From Xanthomonas floridensis (GTDB lineage Bacteria; Pseudomonadota; Gammaproteobacteria; Xanthomonadales; Xanthomonadaceae): a stretch of 64,000 nucleotides of DNA. A program made the position numbers and the translations under genes. The stretch is from assembly GCF_001642575.1 (NCBI RefSeq), contig NZ_LXNG01000012.1, positions 62,001 through 126,000 on the forward strand, written 5' to 3'. The stretch's first letter is position 1. Each line of letters opens with the position of its first letter. Positions 20,117 to 29,241 of this stretch are shown piece after piece. The notes under the pieces are model-generated. The model ran no database searches. It was not told the origin of the DNA and worked only from the letters and a program-made list of their open reading frames with translations.

Positions 20117-21160
20117 TCAGCTCCCGCCCGCAATCAGCGGGTCGTCGAAGAAGTAATCGCCCACCTTGGCCGGCGCCTGCTTGATTGCGCCGCTGCGCTG
20201 CATGAACTGGCCAAGCTTCAATGTGTTCTGCGGCGCCACGGTGAATTGCACCTTGGGGTCCTTGAGGATCTGCAGGACCAGCGCACGGTCGATGCTCGAT
20301 CCGTTCCGGCGCAGGAAGATATCCGCCGCCTGCTCCGGGTGCGCGGTGACGAACGTCGCTGCCTGATCCAGCGCAGCCACGAACGCGCGATAGGTCTTGG
20401 GGTTGTCGCGGCGGAATGTTTCGGTCGCGTACAGCACCGTGGCCGACGACGGCCCACCCTCGATGTCATACGAGCTGGTGACGATATGCGCGGCCGGGTT
20501 GCGCGCCAGCTCCTGCTCCTGGAATGGCGGGCTGGCGAAATGTGCCGTGATCTCGGTGCGGCCACGGATGATCGCCGCCGCCGCATCCGGGTGCGGCAGG
20601 GCCACCTGCAGCGGGTCCAGCTGATGGGTGCCCTTGTCGCCCCAGCGCTGTTGCGAGGCATGCTGCAGAAACCGCGATTGCACTGAAACGCCGGTGGCCG
20701 GCACCGCGATGCGGTCCTTCGGGGTGAAGTCGCCGATGCTCTTGATGCGCGGGTTGTTGCTGATCAGGTAGTACGGAAAGTTGCCCAGCGACGCCACCCC
20801 GCGCACGTTCTGCCGGCCACGGGTGCGGTCCCAGATGGTGAACAACGGCCCGACACCGGCCCCCGCGATATCGATCGAACCGGTGAGCAAGGCATCGTTG
20901 ACCGCCGCGCCGCCGGACAGCTGCAGAAACTGCACGTCGATATCCACGCCGGCTTTCTTGCCTTGCTGCTCGATCAGCTTCTGATCCTGCGCCACGTCCA
21001 GCAACAGGTAGACGATGCCGAACTGCTTGGCGATGCGCAGCGTGCCCTCGGCCTGCGCCGCGCTGCTCAATAGCGGCAGTGCCGCCAGCAGCAGGACCGC
21101 CACGCGCCGCGAAAGACGGCGGCGCAGCAACGGTGCGTGGGAAATGACGGTCAGACGCAT
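20117..21160 (-). CDS. Periplasmic sulfonate-binding protein (SsuA/TauA type)
   Basis: Substrate-binding component, 347 residues, exported by a signal peptide (arginine-rich n-region RRRLSRRVAVLLLAALPLLSSAAQA). The mature protein starts EGTLRIAKQFGIVYLLLDVAQDQKLIEQQ and shows the NMT1/SsuA-like pattern VQFLQLSGGAAVNDALLTGSIDIAGAGVGPL. Start at ATG 21160 was chosen for its GGAG at -9 (CCGGAGCGCTGC); the frame is open upstream into the dioxygenase gene. First transporter gene after the tauD-like gene. Confidence 0.9.
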   Translation of the reverse strand: MRLTVISHAPLLRRRLSRRVAVLLLAALPLLSSAAQAEGTLRIAKQFGIVYLLLDVAQDQKLIEQQGKKAGVDIDVQFLQLSGGAAVNDALLTGSIDIAGAGVGPLFTIWDRTRGRQNVRGVASLGNFPYYLISNNPRIKSIGDFTPKDRIAVPATGVSVQSRFLQHASQQRWGDKGTHQLDPLQVALPHPDAAAAIIRGRTEITAHFASPPFQEQELARNPAAHIVTSSYDIEGGPSSATVLYATETFRRDNPKTYRAFVAALDQAATFVTAHPEQAADIFLRRNGSSIDRALVLQILKDPKVQFTVAPQNTLKLGQFMQRSGAIKQAPAKVGDYFFDDPLIAGGS

Positions 21161-21200
21161 GCAGCGCTCCGGTAGCGAGGGGGAGGGAACAGCGGTGCGG

Positions 21201-22118
21201 TCAGAACGGCGCATCGCCTTCGATGGTGGTGCGGTTGAGCCGGCGCCGCAGATGGTCGGGCGTCCCGGCGGCCAGGTGCATCACCGAGCGGTTGTCCCAG
21301 AACACCATGTCGTGCGGCTGCCAGCGGTGCCGGTACACCAGCGCCGCGCGCGTGCTGTGCGCGAACAAGGTCTGCAGCAGCGCGTGGCTTTCGTCCTCGG
21401 GCAGCCCGACGATGCGGGTAGTGAAATGTTCGCTGACGAACAAGGCCTTCTGCCCGGTTTCCGGGTGTGTGCGCACCACCGGATGCTGCACCGGCGTGAC
21501 CTCGGCAATCTGCTCCGGCGTCAACGCCGGGCGCCACGGATTGCGCGCGCGCAACGCCTCGTATTTGGCCAGATAGCTGTGCTCGGCGCGCAGGTCCTGC
21601 GCGGTGCGCTTGAGTGCATCAGGCAGGGTCTGCCAGGCCAGGTGCTGGTTGGCGAACAAGGTATCGCCGCCCTCGGCAGGCAGCTCCTGTGCATGCAGCA
21701 GCGAGCCCAGGCTGGGGGTCTCTTTGTAGGACAGGTCCGAGTGCCAGTAATGCCCGGCATCGCCCAGGCCGATCGGCTGGCCGTTTTCCTTGATGTTGGA
21801 AACCACCAGCACTTCCGGATGCCCACGCAGCTGGAAATTACGCAGCACGTGGATCTGCAGCGGGCCGAAGCGGCGGCTGAATTCGACCTGCTGCGCCGGG
21901 GTGATGCGCTGATCGCGAAACACCAGCACATGGTGATCCAGGTGCGCGCGGTGGATGCGCGCGAAGGTGTCCGCATCCAGCGGCTGCGACAGATCCAGAC
22001 CGATGACTTCCGCGCCCAGCGGCGCATCGAAGGGCACGATCCGCACGCCGGCGGTGTGTCCCGTGTTGGCATCGGCGCGCGAGGACTGCACGCGCGCTGC
22101 AGAACGAACATTGGCCAC
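21201..22118 (-). CDS. TauD/TfdA-family Fe(II)/2-oxoglutarate dioxygenase
   Basis: Enzyme of 305 residues predicted to oxidise a sulfonate (taurine or similar) with O2 and 2-oxoglutarate, releasing sulfite. The iron-binding facial triad is visible as HSD in YWHSDLSYKE and the distal His in WDNRSVMHLA; the 2-oxoglutarate-binding Arg is in RRRLNRTTIEGD. The start is most likely GTG 22118, because GAGGTGCAAGCTC upstream provides a ribosome site and no ATG is nearby. First gene of the four-gene sulfonate operon. The exact substrate cannot be read; other TfdA-family substrates are possible. Confidence 0.88.
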   Translation of the reverse strand: MANVRSAARVQSSRADANTGHTAGVRIVPFDAPLGAEVIGLDLSQPLDADTFARIHRAHLDHHVLVFRDQRITPAQQVEFSRRFGPLQIHVLRNFQLRGHPEVLVVSNIKENGQPIGLGDAGHYWHSDLSYKETPSLGSLLHAQELPAEGGDTLFANQHLAWQTLPDALKRTAQDLRAEHSYLAKYEALRARNPWRPALTPEQIAEVTPVQHPVVRTHPETGQKALFVSEHFTTRIVGLPEDESHALLQTLFAHSTRAALVYRHRWQPHDMVFWDNRSVMHLAAGTPDHLRRRLNRTTIEGDAPF

Positions 22119-22651
22119 GAGCTTGCACCTCGACAACAGCAAAGGCCGCCTGACACGGCGACCGGACTGGTCACTGTAGGCAGTCGTGTTCCTGCTGCGA
22201 ACGTACGATTGGCAAGGTGCTTATGCGCTGCGGATATATGCAGCGCCTCATCGACCGCAACGAGCAGTCAGCGGGGTGCCAGCGCACCGCTGACTGGTCC
22301 GCAACAGCCGGAAAGATGCTGCAAGCGCCAGCAATGAACACGAATTGCGCGAAGAAAGCACGGCGTCTGTGCGGTGCAAGGCGAACCCGGAACACCGCGC
22401 ACGTGCCTGACGGTCACACCGTGTTTGTCATTCGCACTGACGCCGCACATCGATGCTGCGTCCGCATCGCGGGCTGCGGCTTGCCTACGGCAGACGCCTG
22501 TTTCAGGGGGCTGATACGCAAGGCGCCAGCAGAACCGGAGATGTCTTCGTTCGGGCGGTCACGCGTGTCATGGCGTATCGACCGCCCGGCATGCCGCGCG
22601 GCACTCCGGGGCGACGGCAAACACGTGAACGCCAACTCCAGCGCCGCGTGC
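22119..22651. other. Intergenic region upstream of the sulfonate operon
   Basis: About 530 bp between the start of the dioxygenase gene and the stop of the ybbP-like gene, both on the minus strand. Presumably contains the sulfonate-operon promoter. A partly palindromic GGTCACACCGTG lies near 22413. No gene or known binding site is recognisable. Confidence 0.4.
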
Positions 22652-25135
22652 TCACTCGGTACGCAGCGCCAATGCAGGCGGCGTGGACAAAATGCGCCGG
22701 GTGCCGGACCAGCCGGCAAGCAGGCTCAGCGCCAGTCCGAAGGCGCCGCCCAGCAGCAGGCGCGGCCAGTCCGGTGCAAGTGCGATCTCGAACGCCTGCT
22801 GCCCGACCACTGCGCCGATGACGGCCGCCGCCGTGACCGCCAGGCCCGCAGCCAGCAGCCCCAATGCGCCGAACTCCACCAGCACCGCGCCACGCAATTG
22901 CCCGCGCCGCGCGCCCAGCGTGCGCAGCACGGCGCTGTCGTAACGGCGCTCGCCTGCAGTGGCCTGCAAGGCGGCCAGCAGCACCAGCACCCCGGCCAGC
23001 AGGCTGAAGCCCATCACCAGCTGCACGGCCTGCGCCACCTGGTCGATCACCTCGCGCACGCGGCCGAGAATCGCGTCGATGTCCAACACCGAAATATTGG
23101 GGTAGTCGCGACTGAGCGATGCCAGCCTGGGCGCACTGCCGGGCGGCAGGTGGAAGGCGGAAATCAGGTTGTACGGCGCATCGCCCACCGCGCCTTCATT
23201 GAGCAGCAGGAAGAAATTGACCCGGAACGAATCCCAATCGGCCTTGCGGATGCTGGTGACGGTGAAGCTGCGTTGTTGCTCGCCCAGCAGCAGGGTGATG
23301 CGGTCGCCGAGTTTGAGCTGATAGCGCTGCGCCCAGCCTTCTTCCACCGAGGCTTCGGCAGCGGTGCTGTCGGCGCTCCAGAACTTGCCCTGCAGCAGCG
23401 TATTGGCTGGCGGAAACGCATGCCGCCAGGAGAAATTGACCGGGCGGTTGTCGCCATCGCCATCGTCGGCTGGATCGCGGTCGCCGCGCACCGGCGGTTT
23501 GTCGTTGATGGCGACCAGACGGCCGGTGGAGAACGGCTCCACCGCAGCGCCGTCGGCGCCCAATCCGCGCAGCGTCTGCAGCACCGGCTCGGTCTGCTCG
23601 GGCTGGATATTCATCAGGAAATAGTTCGGGGTATCTGCCGGCAGGCGGTCGCGCCATTGGCCGAGCAGGCCGGGGCCAACCACCGACAGCAGCAATAGCG
23701 CGCACAACGACAGCGACAGGCCGACCAGCTGCACCACGCTCAGGCCGCGCCGGCGGGTGAGCGAGGCCAGGCCCAGTTTCCAGGCGCCGCGCAGGCGGTG
23801 CTGGATCGGCCGCAGCAGGGCCAGCAAGCCCAGCCCGAGCAGCATCGCCACCAGCGCCAGCGCGGCCAGGCCACCCAGCACCCAGCCCGCCAACACCAGG
23901 TTGCCGGTGGCGTAGACGGTGAGCGCCAGCGTTGCGGCCAGCGCAGCGCCGTAGACCAGCAACGAGCTCGGCGGCACCGCGGCAAAGCTGCGGTTGAGTA
24001 CCCGCATCGGCGGCACGTTGCGCAGCCGCAGCAGCGGTGGCAGGCCGAAGCCCAGCAACAGCACCAGGCCGATCCCTGCGCCTGCCAGGGCCGGGGTGGC
24101 CTGCGGCAACGGCAGCCGGTTCGGAATCAAGCTGCCCAGCGCCTGGACCAGGCCCTCCTGTGCCAGCATGCCCAGGCCGATGCCGACCAGGCAGGCCGGA
24201 ATCGCGGTCAACAGCAATTGCAGCGACAGCATCGCCAAAATATCGCGCTGCTTCGCGCCCAGGCAGCGCAGCACCGCCACGGTGTCGATGCGCCGCATCG
24301 CAAAGCGGTTGGCCGCCAGCGCGGTCGCCACACCCGACAACAACACGGCGAGCAAGGCCGACAGGGCCAGGAAGCGACCGGCGCGGTCGAACGCTGCGCG
24401 CATGCCGCGCTGGGTGTCTTCGATGCCGACCAGGCGGTACTCGCTGGCGCGCGGCTTGAGCCAGGCGCGCAGGTCGGCGATGGCATCCGGCGCACCGGCG
24501 AACATCAACCGGTAGGAGGCGCGGCTGCCGGGCCCGAGCAGACCGGCACCTTCGATATCGGCGCGATTGACCAGCAGCGGCGGCGACAACTGCATCAGCT
24601 CGCCGGACGCATCCGGTTCGGCGCGCAGCACGCCGGTAATGGTCAGATGGCCGGCGCCGAATTCCAGCTGTTCGCCCACGCGCAGGCCCAGCGCTTCCAG
24701 CAGCCGCGGGTCGGCGTAGGCCTGGCCCGGCGGCGGTGCGGTGGCAGGGCTGCCTTCGCCGCCGCTGCCGTCCCTGGACACCAGCAACTGCCCACGCAGC
24801 GGATAGCCGGCGCCCACGCCGCGGATATTGGCCATCTGGCTGGCGTCGTGATGGAACAGCACGCTCGGGAAGCTGACCATGCGCGTGCTCTGCAGCCCGC
24901 GGCGCTGCGCTTCGGCGGCGAAGTCGGCCGGAATCTCCTGGCGTCCGGTCACGCCCAGATCGCCACCGAGCACTTCTGCCGCGCTGGAGGTCAATGCCAG
25001 CGTCACCCGGTCCACCAGGGTGCCTACCGCTGTCATCACCGCAACGCCCAGCACCAGCGCGGCGAACACGGTCAGCAGGTCGCCGGCCAGGAATTCGCGG
25101 CGCACCGCGCGCGCCGCCTGCTTGACGACGTTCAT
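22652..25135 (-). CDS. FtsX-like ABC transporter permease (YbbP)
   Basis: An 827-residue inner-membrane protein with ten or so helices in the MacB/FtsX arrangement: an N-terminal helix (LLTVFAALVLGVAVMTAVGTL), a large periplasmic domain, a three-helix cluster, then a second repeat. Its ATG overlaps the stop of the ATPase gene by 4 bp. In E. coli the equivalent pair YbbA-YbbP lies divergent from tesA, exactly as here. The complex is thought to handle envelope lipids or lipid-linked substrates; its precise role is not established. Confidence 0.9.
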   Translation of the reverse strand: MNVVKQAARAVRREFLAGDLLTVFAALVLGVAVMTAVGTLVDRVTLALTSSAAEVLGGDLGVTGRQEIPADFAAEAQRRGLQSTRMVSFPSVLFHHDASQMANIRGVGAGYPLRGQLLVSRDGSGGEGSPATAPPPGQAYADPRLLEALGLRVGEQLEFGAGHLTITGVLRAEPDASGELMQLSPPLLVNRADIEGAGLLGPGSRASYRLMFAGAPDAIADLRAWLKPRASEYRLVGIEDTQRGMRAAFDRAGRFLALSALLAVLLSGVATALAANRFAMRRIDTVAVLRCLGAKQRDILAMLSLQLLLTAIPACLVGIGLGMLAQEGLVQALGSLIPNRLPLPQATPALAGAGIGLVLLLGFGLPPLLRLRNVPPMRVLNRSFAAVPPSSLLVYGAALAATLALTVYATGNLVLAGWVLGGLAALALVAMLLGLGLLALLRPIQHRLRGAWKLGLASLTRRRGLSVVQLVGLSLSLCALLLLSVVGPGLLGQWRDRLPADTPNYFLMNIQPEQTEPVLQTLRGLGADGAAVEPFSTGRLVAINDKPPVRGDRDPADDGDGDNRPVNFSWRHAFPPANTLLQGKFWSADSTAAEASVEEGWAQRYQLKLGDRITLLLGEQQRSFTVTSIRKADWDSFRVNFFLLLNEGAVGDAPYNLISAFHLPPGSAPRLASLSRDYPNISVLDIDAILGRVREVIDQVAQAVQLVMGFSLLAGVLVLLAALQATAGERRYDSAVLRTLGARRGQLRGAVLVEFGALGLLAAGLAVTAAAVIGAVVGQQAFEIALAPDWPRLLLGGAFGLALSLLAGWSGTRRILSTPPALALRTE

Positions 25136-25845
25136 GCCGCCGCGCCGGACGCTTGCGCGTGCAGGCGGCCGCCGTCGATGCGGTAGATGTGCCGGCAGCG
25201 CTGCGCCAGCGTCATGTCGTGGGTGACCAGCACCAGGGTGGTGTCGCTGGTGGCATTGAGCGCGAACAGCAGGTCGCTGATCTGCGCGCCGGTGGCCTGG
25301 TCCAGGCTGCCGGTGGGTTCGTCGGCAAACAGGATGCGCGGGCGCGCCACAAAAGCACGCGCCAGCGCCACGCGCTGCTGCTCGCCGCCGGACAACTGGC
25401 GCGGGTAGTGCCGCGCACGCGCGCTCAGGCCCACTGCCTCCAGCACCTCGCGCACCCGTGCCGGGTCTTCGCGCCCGGCCAGTTCCAGCGGCAGCGCAAT
25501 GTTTTCTTCTGCGGTCAGCGCCGGCAGCAGGTGGAAGCTCTGGAACACGAAGCCCACTTCGCGCGCGCGCAGCGCAGCGCGCGCTTCTTCGTCGAGCTGG
25601 CCCAGGTCCTGGCCGGCCAGTGCGATGCTGCCGCGGCTGGGCAGGTCCAGCCCGGCCAGCAGGCCGAGCAGGGTGGTCTTGCCCGAACCGGAGGCGCCGA
25701 CGATGGCGATACTGTCGCCTTCACTGACCGTCAAGCTGATGTTGTCGAGGATGTGGAGCGTTCCCTCCGGGCCACTGACGGATTTGCCGACCTCGCGGAC
25801 GTCGATGGCGGTGCGGGTGCTGGAGCGGGGGGCCAGACTGTCGAT
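25132..25845 (-). CDS. ybbA: ABC transporter ATP-binding protein (YbbA)
   Basis: ATPase partner of the FtsX-like permease, about 237 residues. Walker A GASGSGKTT, Q-loop VGFVFQSFHLLPALTAEEN, signature LSGGEQQR and Walker B ILFADEPTGSLD place it in the LolD/MacB/YbbA group. The start is odd: between the first recognisable residues (TAIDVREVGKSV) and the tesA coding region there is no in-frame ATG, GTG or TTG. An ATC codon at 25845 preceded by CGGAGATTCCTC is the best-placed candidate; ATT at 25857 or CTG at 25836 are alternatives. The coding end overlaps the permease start. Confidence 0.9.
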   Translation of the reverse strand: MDSLAPRSSTRTAIDVREVGKSVSGPEGTLHILDNISLTVSEGDSIAIVGASGSGKTTLLGLLAGLDLPSRGSIALAGQDLGQLDEEARAALRAREVGFVFQSFHLLPALTAEENIALPLELAGREDPARVREVLEAVGLSARARHYPRQLSGGEQQRVALARAFVARPRILFADEPTGSLDQATGAQISDLLFALNATSDTTLVLVTHDMTLAQRCRHIYRIDGGRLHAQASGAAA

Positions 25846-25858
25846 GAGGAATCTCCGA

Positions 25859-26512
25859 ATGCGTGAAAGAACACTGCGATATGGCGCGCTGGTCCTGTGG
25901 CTGCTGACACTCTCCCTGCTTGCGCCGGGGATTGCCTCTGCCAAAAGTCCGGCGACTGCTGCACCGATCCTGGTGGTGGGCGACAGCCTGAGCGCTGCGC
26001 ACAACATTCCGGTGCAGTCCGGTTGGGTCACCCTGCTGGACCAGCGCCTGAAGCGTGACATGGCGACGCCACCGGCGGTCGTCAATGCCAGCATCAGCGG
26101 CGAGACCACATCCGGCGCGCTGACCCGGCTGCCCGGCCTGCTGCAGAAGCATGCACCAGGCGTGGTGGTGATCGAGCTGGGCGGCAACGATGCGCTGCGC
26201 GGGCTGACTCCGGCCCAGCTGAAGGGCAATCTGGAGAAGATGATCAAGCTCAGCCAGGCGTCTGGTGCCAAGGTGCTGCTGCTCGGCATCGATGTGCCAC
26301 CCAATTACGGCCCGGCCTACCGCGAGCGTCTGAAGGCGACCTATGCGGACCTGGCCAAGCAGTACAACACGGCCCTGGTGCCATTCTTCCTGGAAAAAGT
26401 GGCCTTGCAGCCGGGCCTGATGCAGGCCGATGGCCTGCATCCGACCGCGGCCGCCCAGCCCAAGGTGCTGGAGACGGTGTGGCCGGCACTGCGCCCATTG
26501 CTGGGGCGTTGA
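25859..26512 (+). CDS. tesA: Multifunctional acyl-CoA thioesterase/esterase TesA
   Basis: Periplasmic SGNH/GDSL hydrolase of 217 residues (thioesterase I, arylesterase, lysophospholipase L1 activities in E. coli TesA). Signal peptide at residues 1-28, then block I VVGDSLSAAHNI with the nucleophilic Ser, block III ELGGNDALRGL, and block V DGLHPTAAAQP with the catalytic Asp and His. Start ATG 25859 gives the signal peptide. It is divergent from ybbA with only about 13 bp between the likely starts, so promoters must overlap the two genes' 5' coding ends or lie inside them. Confidence 0.93.
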   Translation: MRERTLRYGALVLWLLTLSLLAPGIASAKSPATAAPILVVGDSLSAAHNIPVQSGWVTLLDQRLKRDMATPPAVVNASISGETTSGALTRLPGLLQKHAPGVVVIELGGNDALRGLTPAQLKGNLEKMIKLSQASGAKVLLLGIDVPPNYGPAYRERLKATYADLAKQYNTALVPFFLEKVALQPGLMQADGLHPTAAAQPKVLETVWPALRPLLGR

Positions 26513-26600
26513 TCGAATGAGATGAAACGTTATTCGGCCTTCACGTCGCTTGCACCCGCAATCCGGCATGTTTCACAAAGCTGAAGACCGAGGAAAGTCC

Positions 26601-27314
26601 ATGCGTCAGACCAAGGAAACGTCCGGCCTCGTGCTGGTCGTCGAAGACAACCGCAATATCTCCGAAATGATCGGCGAGTACCTGGAAGGCCGTGGCTTCG
26701 AGGTCGACTACGCGCAGGACGGACTGGACGGCTACCGTCTGGCCGCCGAGAACAGTTACGACGTGGTCGTGCTGGACCTCATGCTGCCACGTCTGGACGG
26801 CATCGAAGTGTGTCGCCGCCTGCGTAACGACGCACGCAAGTCCACGCCGGTGCTGATGTTGACCGCCCGCGACACGCTGGACGACAAGCTCACCGGCCTG
26901 GGCTTCGGCGCCGACGATTACCTGACCAAGCCGTTCGCGATCCAGGAGCTGGAAGCGCGTCTGCGTGCCCTGATCCGCCGCGAGCGTCGCCAGGTGGGCT
27001 CGGAAGTGCTCAAGGTCGCCGACCTGGTGCTGGACCCGGTGAGCATGCGCGCCACCCGTGCTGGCACCGAGCTGCAGCTCTCGCCGATCGGCCTGCGCCT
27101 GCTGACCATCCTGATGCGCGAATCGCCACGCGTGGTGACACGCCAGGAAATCGAGCGCGAGATCTGGGGCAATGGCCTGCCGGATTCGGACACCCTGCGC
27201 AGCCATCTGTACAACCTGCGCAAGATCATCGACAAGCCGTTCGACCGTCCGCTGCTGCACACCGTGCAGAGTGCCGGCTACCGGATTGCCGACATCGCCC
27301 AGCCGATGACCTGA
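26601..27314 (+). CDS. OmpR/PhoB-family response regulator (ColR-like)
   Basis: DNA-binding regulator of 237 residues. The receiver domain has the acidic pair E15-D16, phosphoacceptor D59 in VVVLDLMLPRLDG, a conserved Thr in LMLTARDT and Lys in DDYLTKPF. A winged-helix effector follows (ELQLSPIGLRLLTILMRESPRVVTRQEIEREIWG ... SHLYNLRKIIDKPFDRPLLHTVQSAGYRI). The C-terminal domain resembles Pseudomonas ColR from memory, but Xanthomonas has several such regulators, so I give no symbol. Start at ATG 26601 with GAGGAAAG upstream. Paired with the kinase gene 157 bp downstream. Confidence 0.93.
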   Translation: MRQTKETSGLVLVVEDNRNISEMIGEYLEGRGFEVDYAQDGLDGYRLAAENSYDVVVLDLMLPRLDGIEVCRRLRNDARKSTPVLMLTARDTLDDKLTGLGFGADDYLTKPFAIQELEARLRALIRRERRQVGSEVLKVADLVLDPVSMRATRAGTELQLSPIGLRLLTILMRESPRVVTRQEIEREIWGNGLPDSDTLRSHLYNLRKIIDKPFDRPLLHTVQSAGYRIADIAQPMT

Positions 27315-27440
27315 TCAACCGATGACCTGATGTTCCGGCCGACCACCGTCAGGTGGCCGGCTGCTCCTGCAGGCGCCCCCGCGCCGCCCGCTCTCCCGTG
27401 CCGCTGACTGGTTGCACGAAGGAATCACGGAAGCGTTGCC

Positions 27441-27446
27441 TATAAT
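27441..27446 (+). promoter_or_regulatory. TATAAT -10 box before the histidine kinase gene
   Basis: A perfect sigma-70 -10 hexamer 26 bp upstream of the kinase ATG at 27472. No good -35 is at 17-bp spacing (TTGCAC at 27412 is 23 bp away), so it is only suggestive of a separate kinase promoter. Confidence 0.35.
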
Positions 27447-27471
27447 CCGGCGCTCTCCCCTGGATGCAGCA

Positions 27472-28743
27472 ATGCCACACGGGCTCCCGAGAAAAATACG
27501 TCTTGCCTTCCTGTTGCAGGTCGCGCTGGCGAGCCTGGCGATCGTGCTGGGCGGGTACCTGATCTCTTTTGTCATCAAGTACAGCCTGGTGCGCACCGTG
27601 CTCGCCGACGAGGCCGTGCACTTCTGGCAGATGCACAAGAGCGCGCCAGACAACCGGCCGCCCAACACGCGCAATATTCAGGGCTATTTCTCGCCGGCCG
27701 GAACCGCGGCCGATACGGCGCCTGCCGCACTGCGGCGCCTGTCGCCGGGCTTCAGTGAAGTTGCTGCCGCCGATGCGTTGGTCTATGTGGACCAACGCCC
27801 GGAAGGCCGCCTGTATCTGGTGTTCCCGCGCTCGCGCGCCGCGCACCTCACGCTCTGGTTTGGCGTGGTGCCGGCCATCATCGTGTTGCTGGGAATCTAC
27901 GGCGTGTCGTGGTTCACCTACCGGGTGTCCAAGCGTCTGGTGTCGCCGATCAGCTGGCTGGCGCGGCGCGTGTCGCAGTGGGATCCGCGCAATCCGGATG
28001 TCGACGAACTGGCGCCGGAGCGGCTGCCGGCGGAGTTGCAGGGCGAAACGCGGCAGTTGGCGCTTGCGCTGCACGCGCTGGGGCAACGGGTCAGCGAGCA
28101 TGTGGCACGCGAACGCAACTTCACCCGCGATGCCAGCCATGAGCTGCGCACGCCGCTGACGGTGATCCGGGTGGCCAGCGACATGGCCCTGGCCGATGAC
28201 GATCTGTCGCAACGTACCCAGCGCAGCCTGCGCCGGATCCAGCGCGCCGGTCGCGACATGGAAGCGGTGATCGATGCGTTCCTGATTCTGGCCCGCGAAG
28301 CGGAGATCGACCCGCAGAGCGAAACCTTCGATGTGGCCGAACTGGCCAGCGAGGAGGTCGAAAGTGCGCGCGAACTGCTGGGCGACAAGCCGGTGTCGCT
28401 GCTCATGGTCGGCGACCGCCGCCTGCAGATGTTCGCGCCACCGCGGGTGATGCGGGTGGTGCTGAGCAACCTGCTGCGCAACGCCTGCGCCTACACCGAC
28501 ACCGGCAGCATCGAGGTGGAGGTTACCCAGGACCGGATCGTGGTGCGCGATACCGGCATCGGCATGAGTGACGAAGCCCGTGCGCGTGCGTTCGAGCCAT
28601 TCTTCCGCGCCGACCCCACGCGCCCGCAAGGCACCGGGCTTGGGCTGTCGATCGTACGCCGGCTGTGCGACCGCTTCGGCTGGCGCATCGAGTTGGAGAG
28701 CGAGGCGGGTGTGGGCACGTCGGTGGCGGTGGTAGTGGCCTGA
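27472..28743 (+). CDS. Sensor histidine kinase, partner of the upstream regulator
   Basis: Inner-membrane two-component sensor of 423 residues. Two transmembrane helices (about residues 10-32 and 128-148) enclose a periplasmic domain of roughly 95 residues that has a DEAVHFW segment. There follow a HAMP-like linker and the HisKA box RDASHELRTPLTV with H223. The HATPase_c domain has the N box NLLRNACAYTD, G1 VRDTGIGM, F box EPFFR and G2 GTGLGLSIV. The start ATG 27472 follows a TATAAT element at 27441. The signal sensed cannot be told; ColS-type kinases sense metals through acidic residues. Confidence 0.92.
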   Translation: MPHGLPRKIRLAFLLQVALASLAIVLGGYLISFVIKYSLVRTVLADEAVHFWQMHKSAPDNRPPNTRNIQGYFSPAGTAADTAPAALRRLSPGFSEVAAADALVYVDQRPEGRLYLVFPRSRAAHLTLWFGVVPAIIVLLGIYGVSWFTYRVSKRLVSPISWLARRVSQWDPRNPDVDELAPERLPAELQGETRQLALALHALGQRVSEHVARERNFTRDASHELRTPLTVIRVASDMALADDDLSQRTQRSLRRIQRAGRDMEAVIDAFLILAREAEIDPQSETFDVAELASEEVESARELLGDKPVSLLMVGDRRLQMFAPPRVMRVVLSNLLRNACAYTDTGSIEVEVTQDRIVVRDTGIGMSDEARARAFEPFFRADPTRPQGTGLGLSIVRRLCDRFGWRIELESEAGVGTSVAVVVA

Positions 28744-29241
28744 GGCTGGCTGCTGTGGTTGCTGCGAATATCGGTGGGTCGCTTCGGAGTCGCACGCATG
28801 GATGACGCATCAGGCCGGTGCCTGCTTGAAGTCGGGTGATGCGTGTTAGCGAGTGCGTGTGTACCGGTCACACGGTGGATGCCCATCTGCCGTGCGCGTG
28901 CGACGGCACCTATTGCGTCAATGAGATTGAACGGCTCGACGATGCTCGTTGCGCAGCGACGCGTCCCGTGCGATTTCCGCAGCGGCCGCTGCATTCGCAA
29001 GGCTGCAGACGGCCACCGAAGCATGTCGCCGCACCCCGCGCAGTGTGGGCGATCCGCAATGCTGCGCCGGATCGATCCATCTGGCGCCTGAGAGCGGCTA
29101 GCAAAACGTGGCTAACGGTCGTCAGGTGGGTGCGGACGGCGCCGAGGAACAGAATGTACAACTGCTACATGAGGATTTCCGAGCACCGGCCGCGCCCGCC
29201 TGGCGGTGAGCGCAGTAGGTTTGTTCGCTGCTCTTAAGCAA
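28744..29241. other. Intergenic region after the two-component genes
   Basis: About 500 bp between convergent genes. Open frames are of poor quality. The part at 28850-28940 (GTTAGCGAGTGCGTG ... GATTGAACGGCTCGAC) partly resembles 12537-12600. No terminator with a clear T-run was identified. Confidence 0.4.

Noticed and set aside
22171..22395. Possible 74-aa exported protein (MFRVRLAPHRRRAFFAQ...)
   Set aside because: The N-terminus resembles a signal peptide, but there is no ribosome site, no family, and the rest is Arg/Cys-rich as in noncoding DNA.
26601..28743. Naming the two-component pair colRS, raxRH or phoPQ
   Set aside because: The regulator's C-terminal domain looks ColR-like, but Xanthomonas has several close paralogues and the neighbourhood does not settle which one this is.
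28836..29237. Possible 133-aa protein downstream of the kinase
   Set aside because: Cys/Arg-rich composition, no ribosome site, and partial similarity to another empty gap point to noncoding repeat-like DNA.
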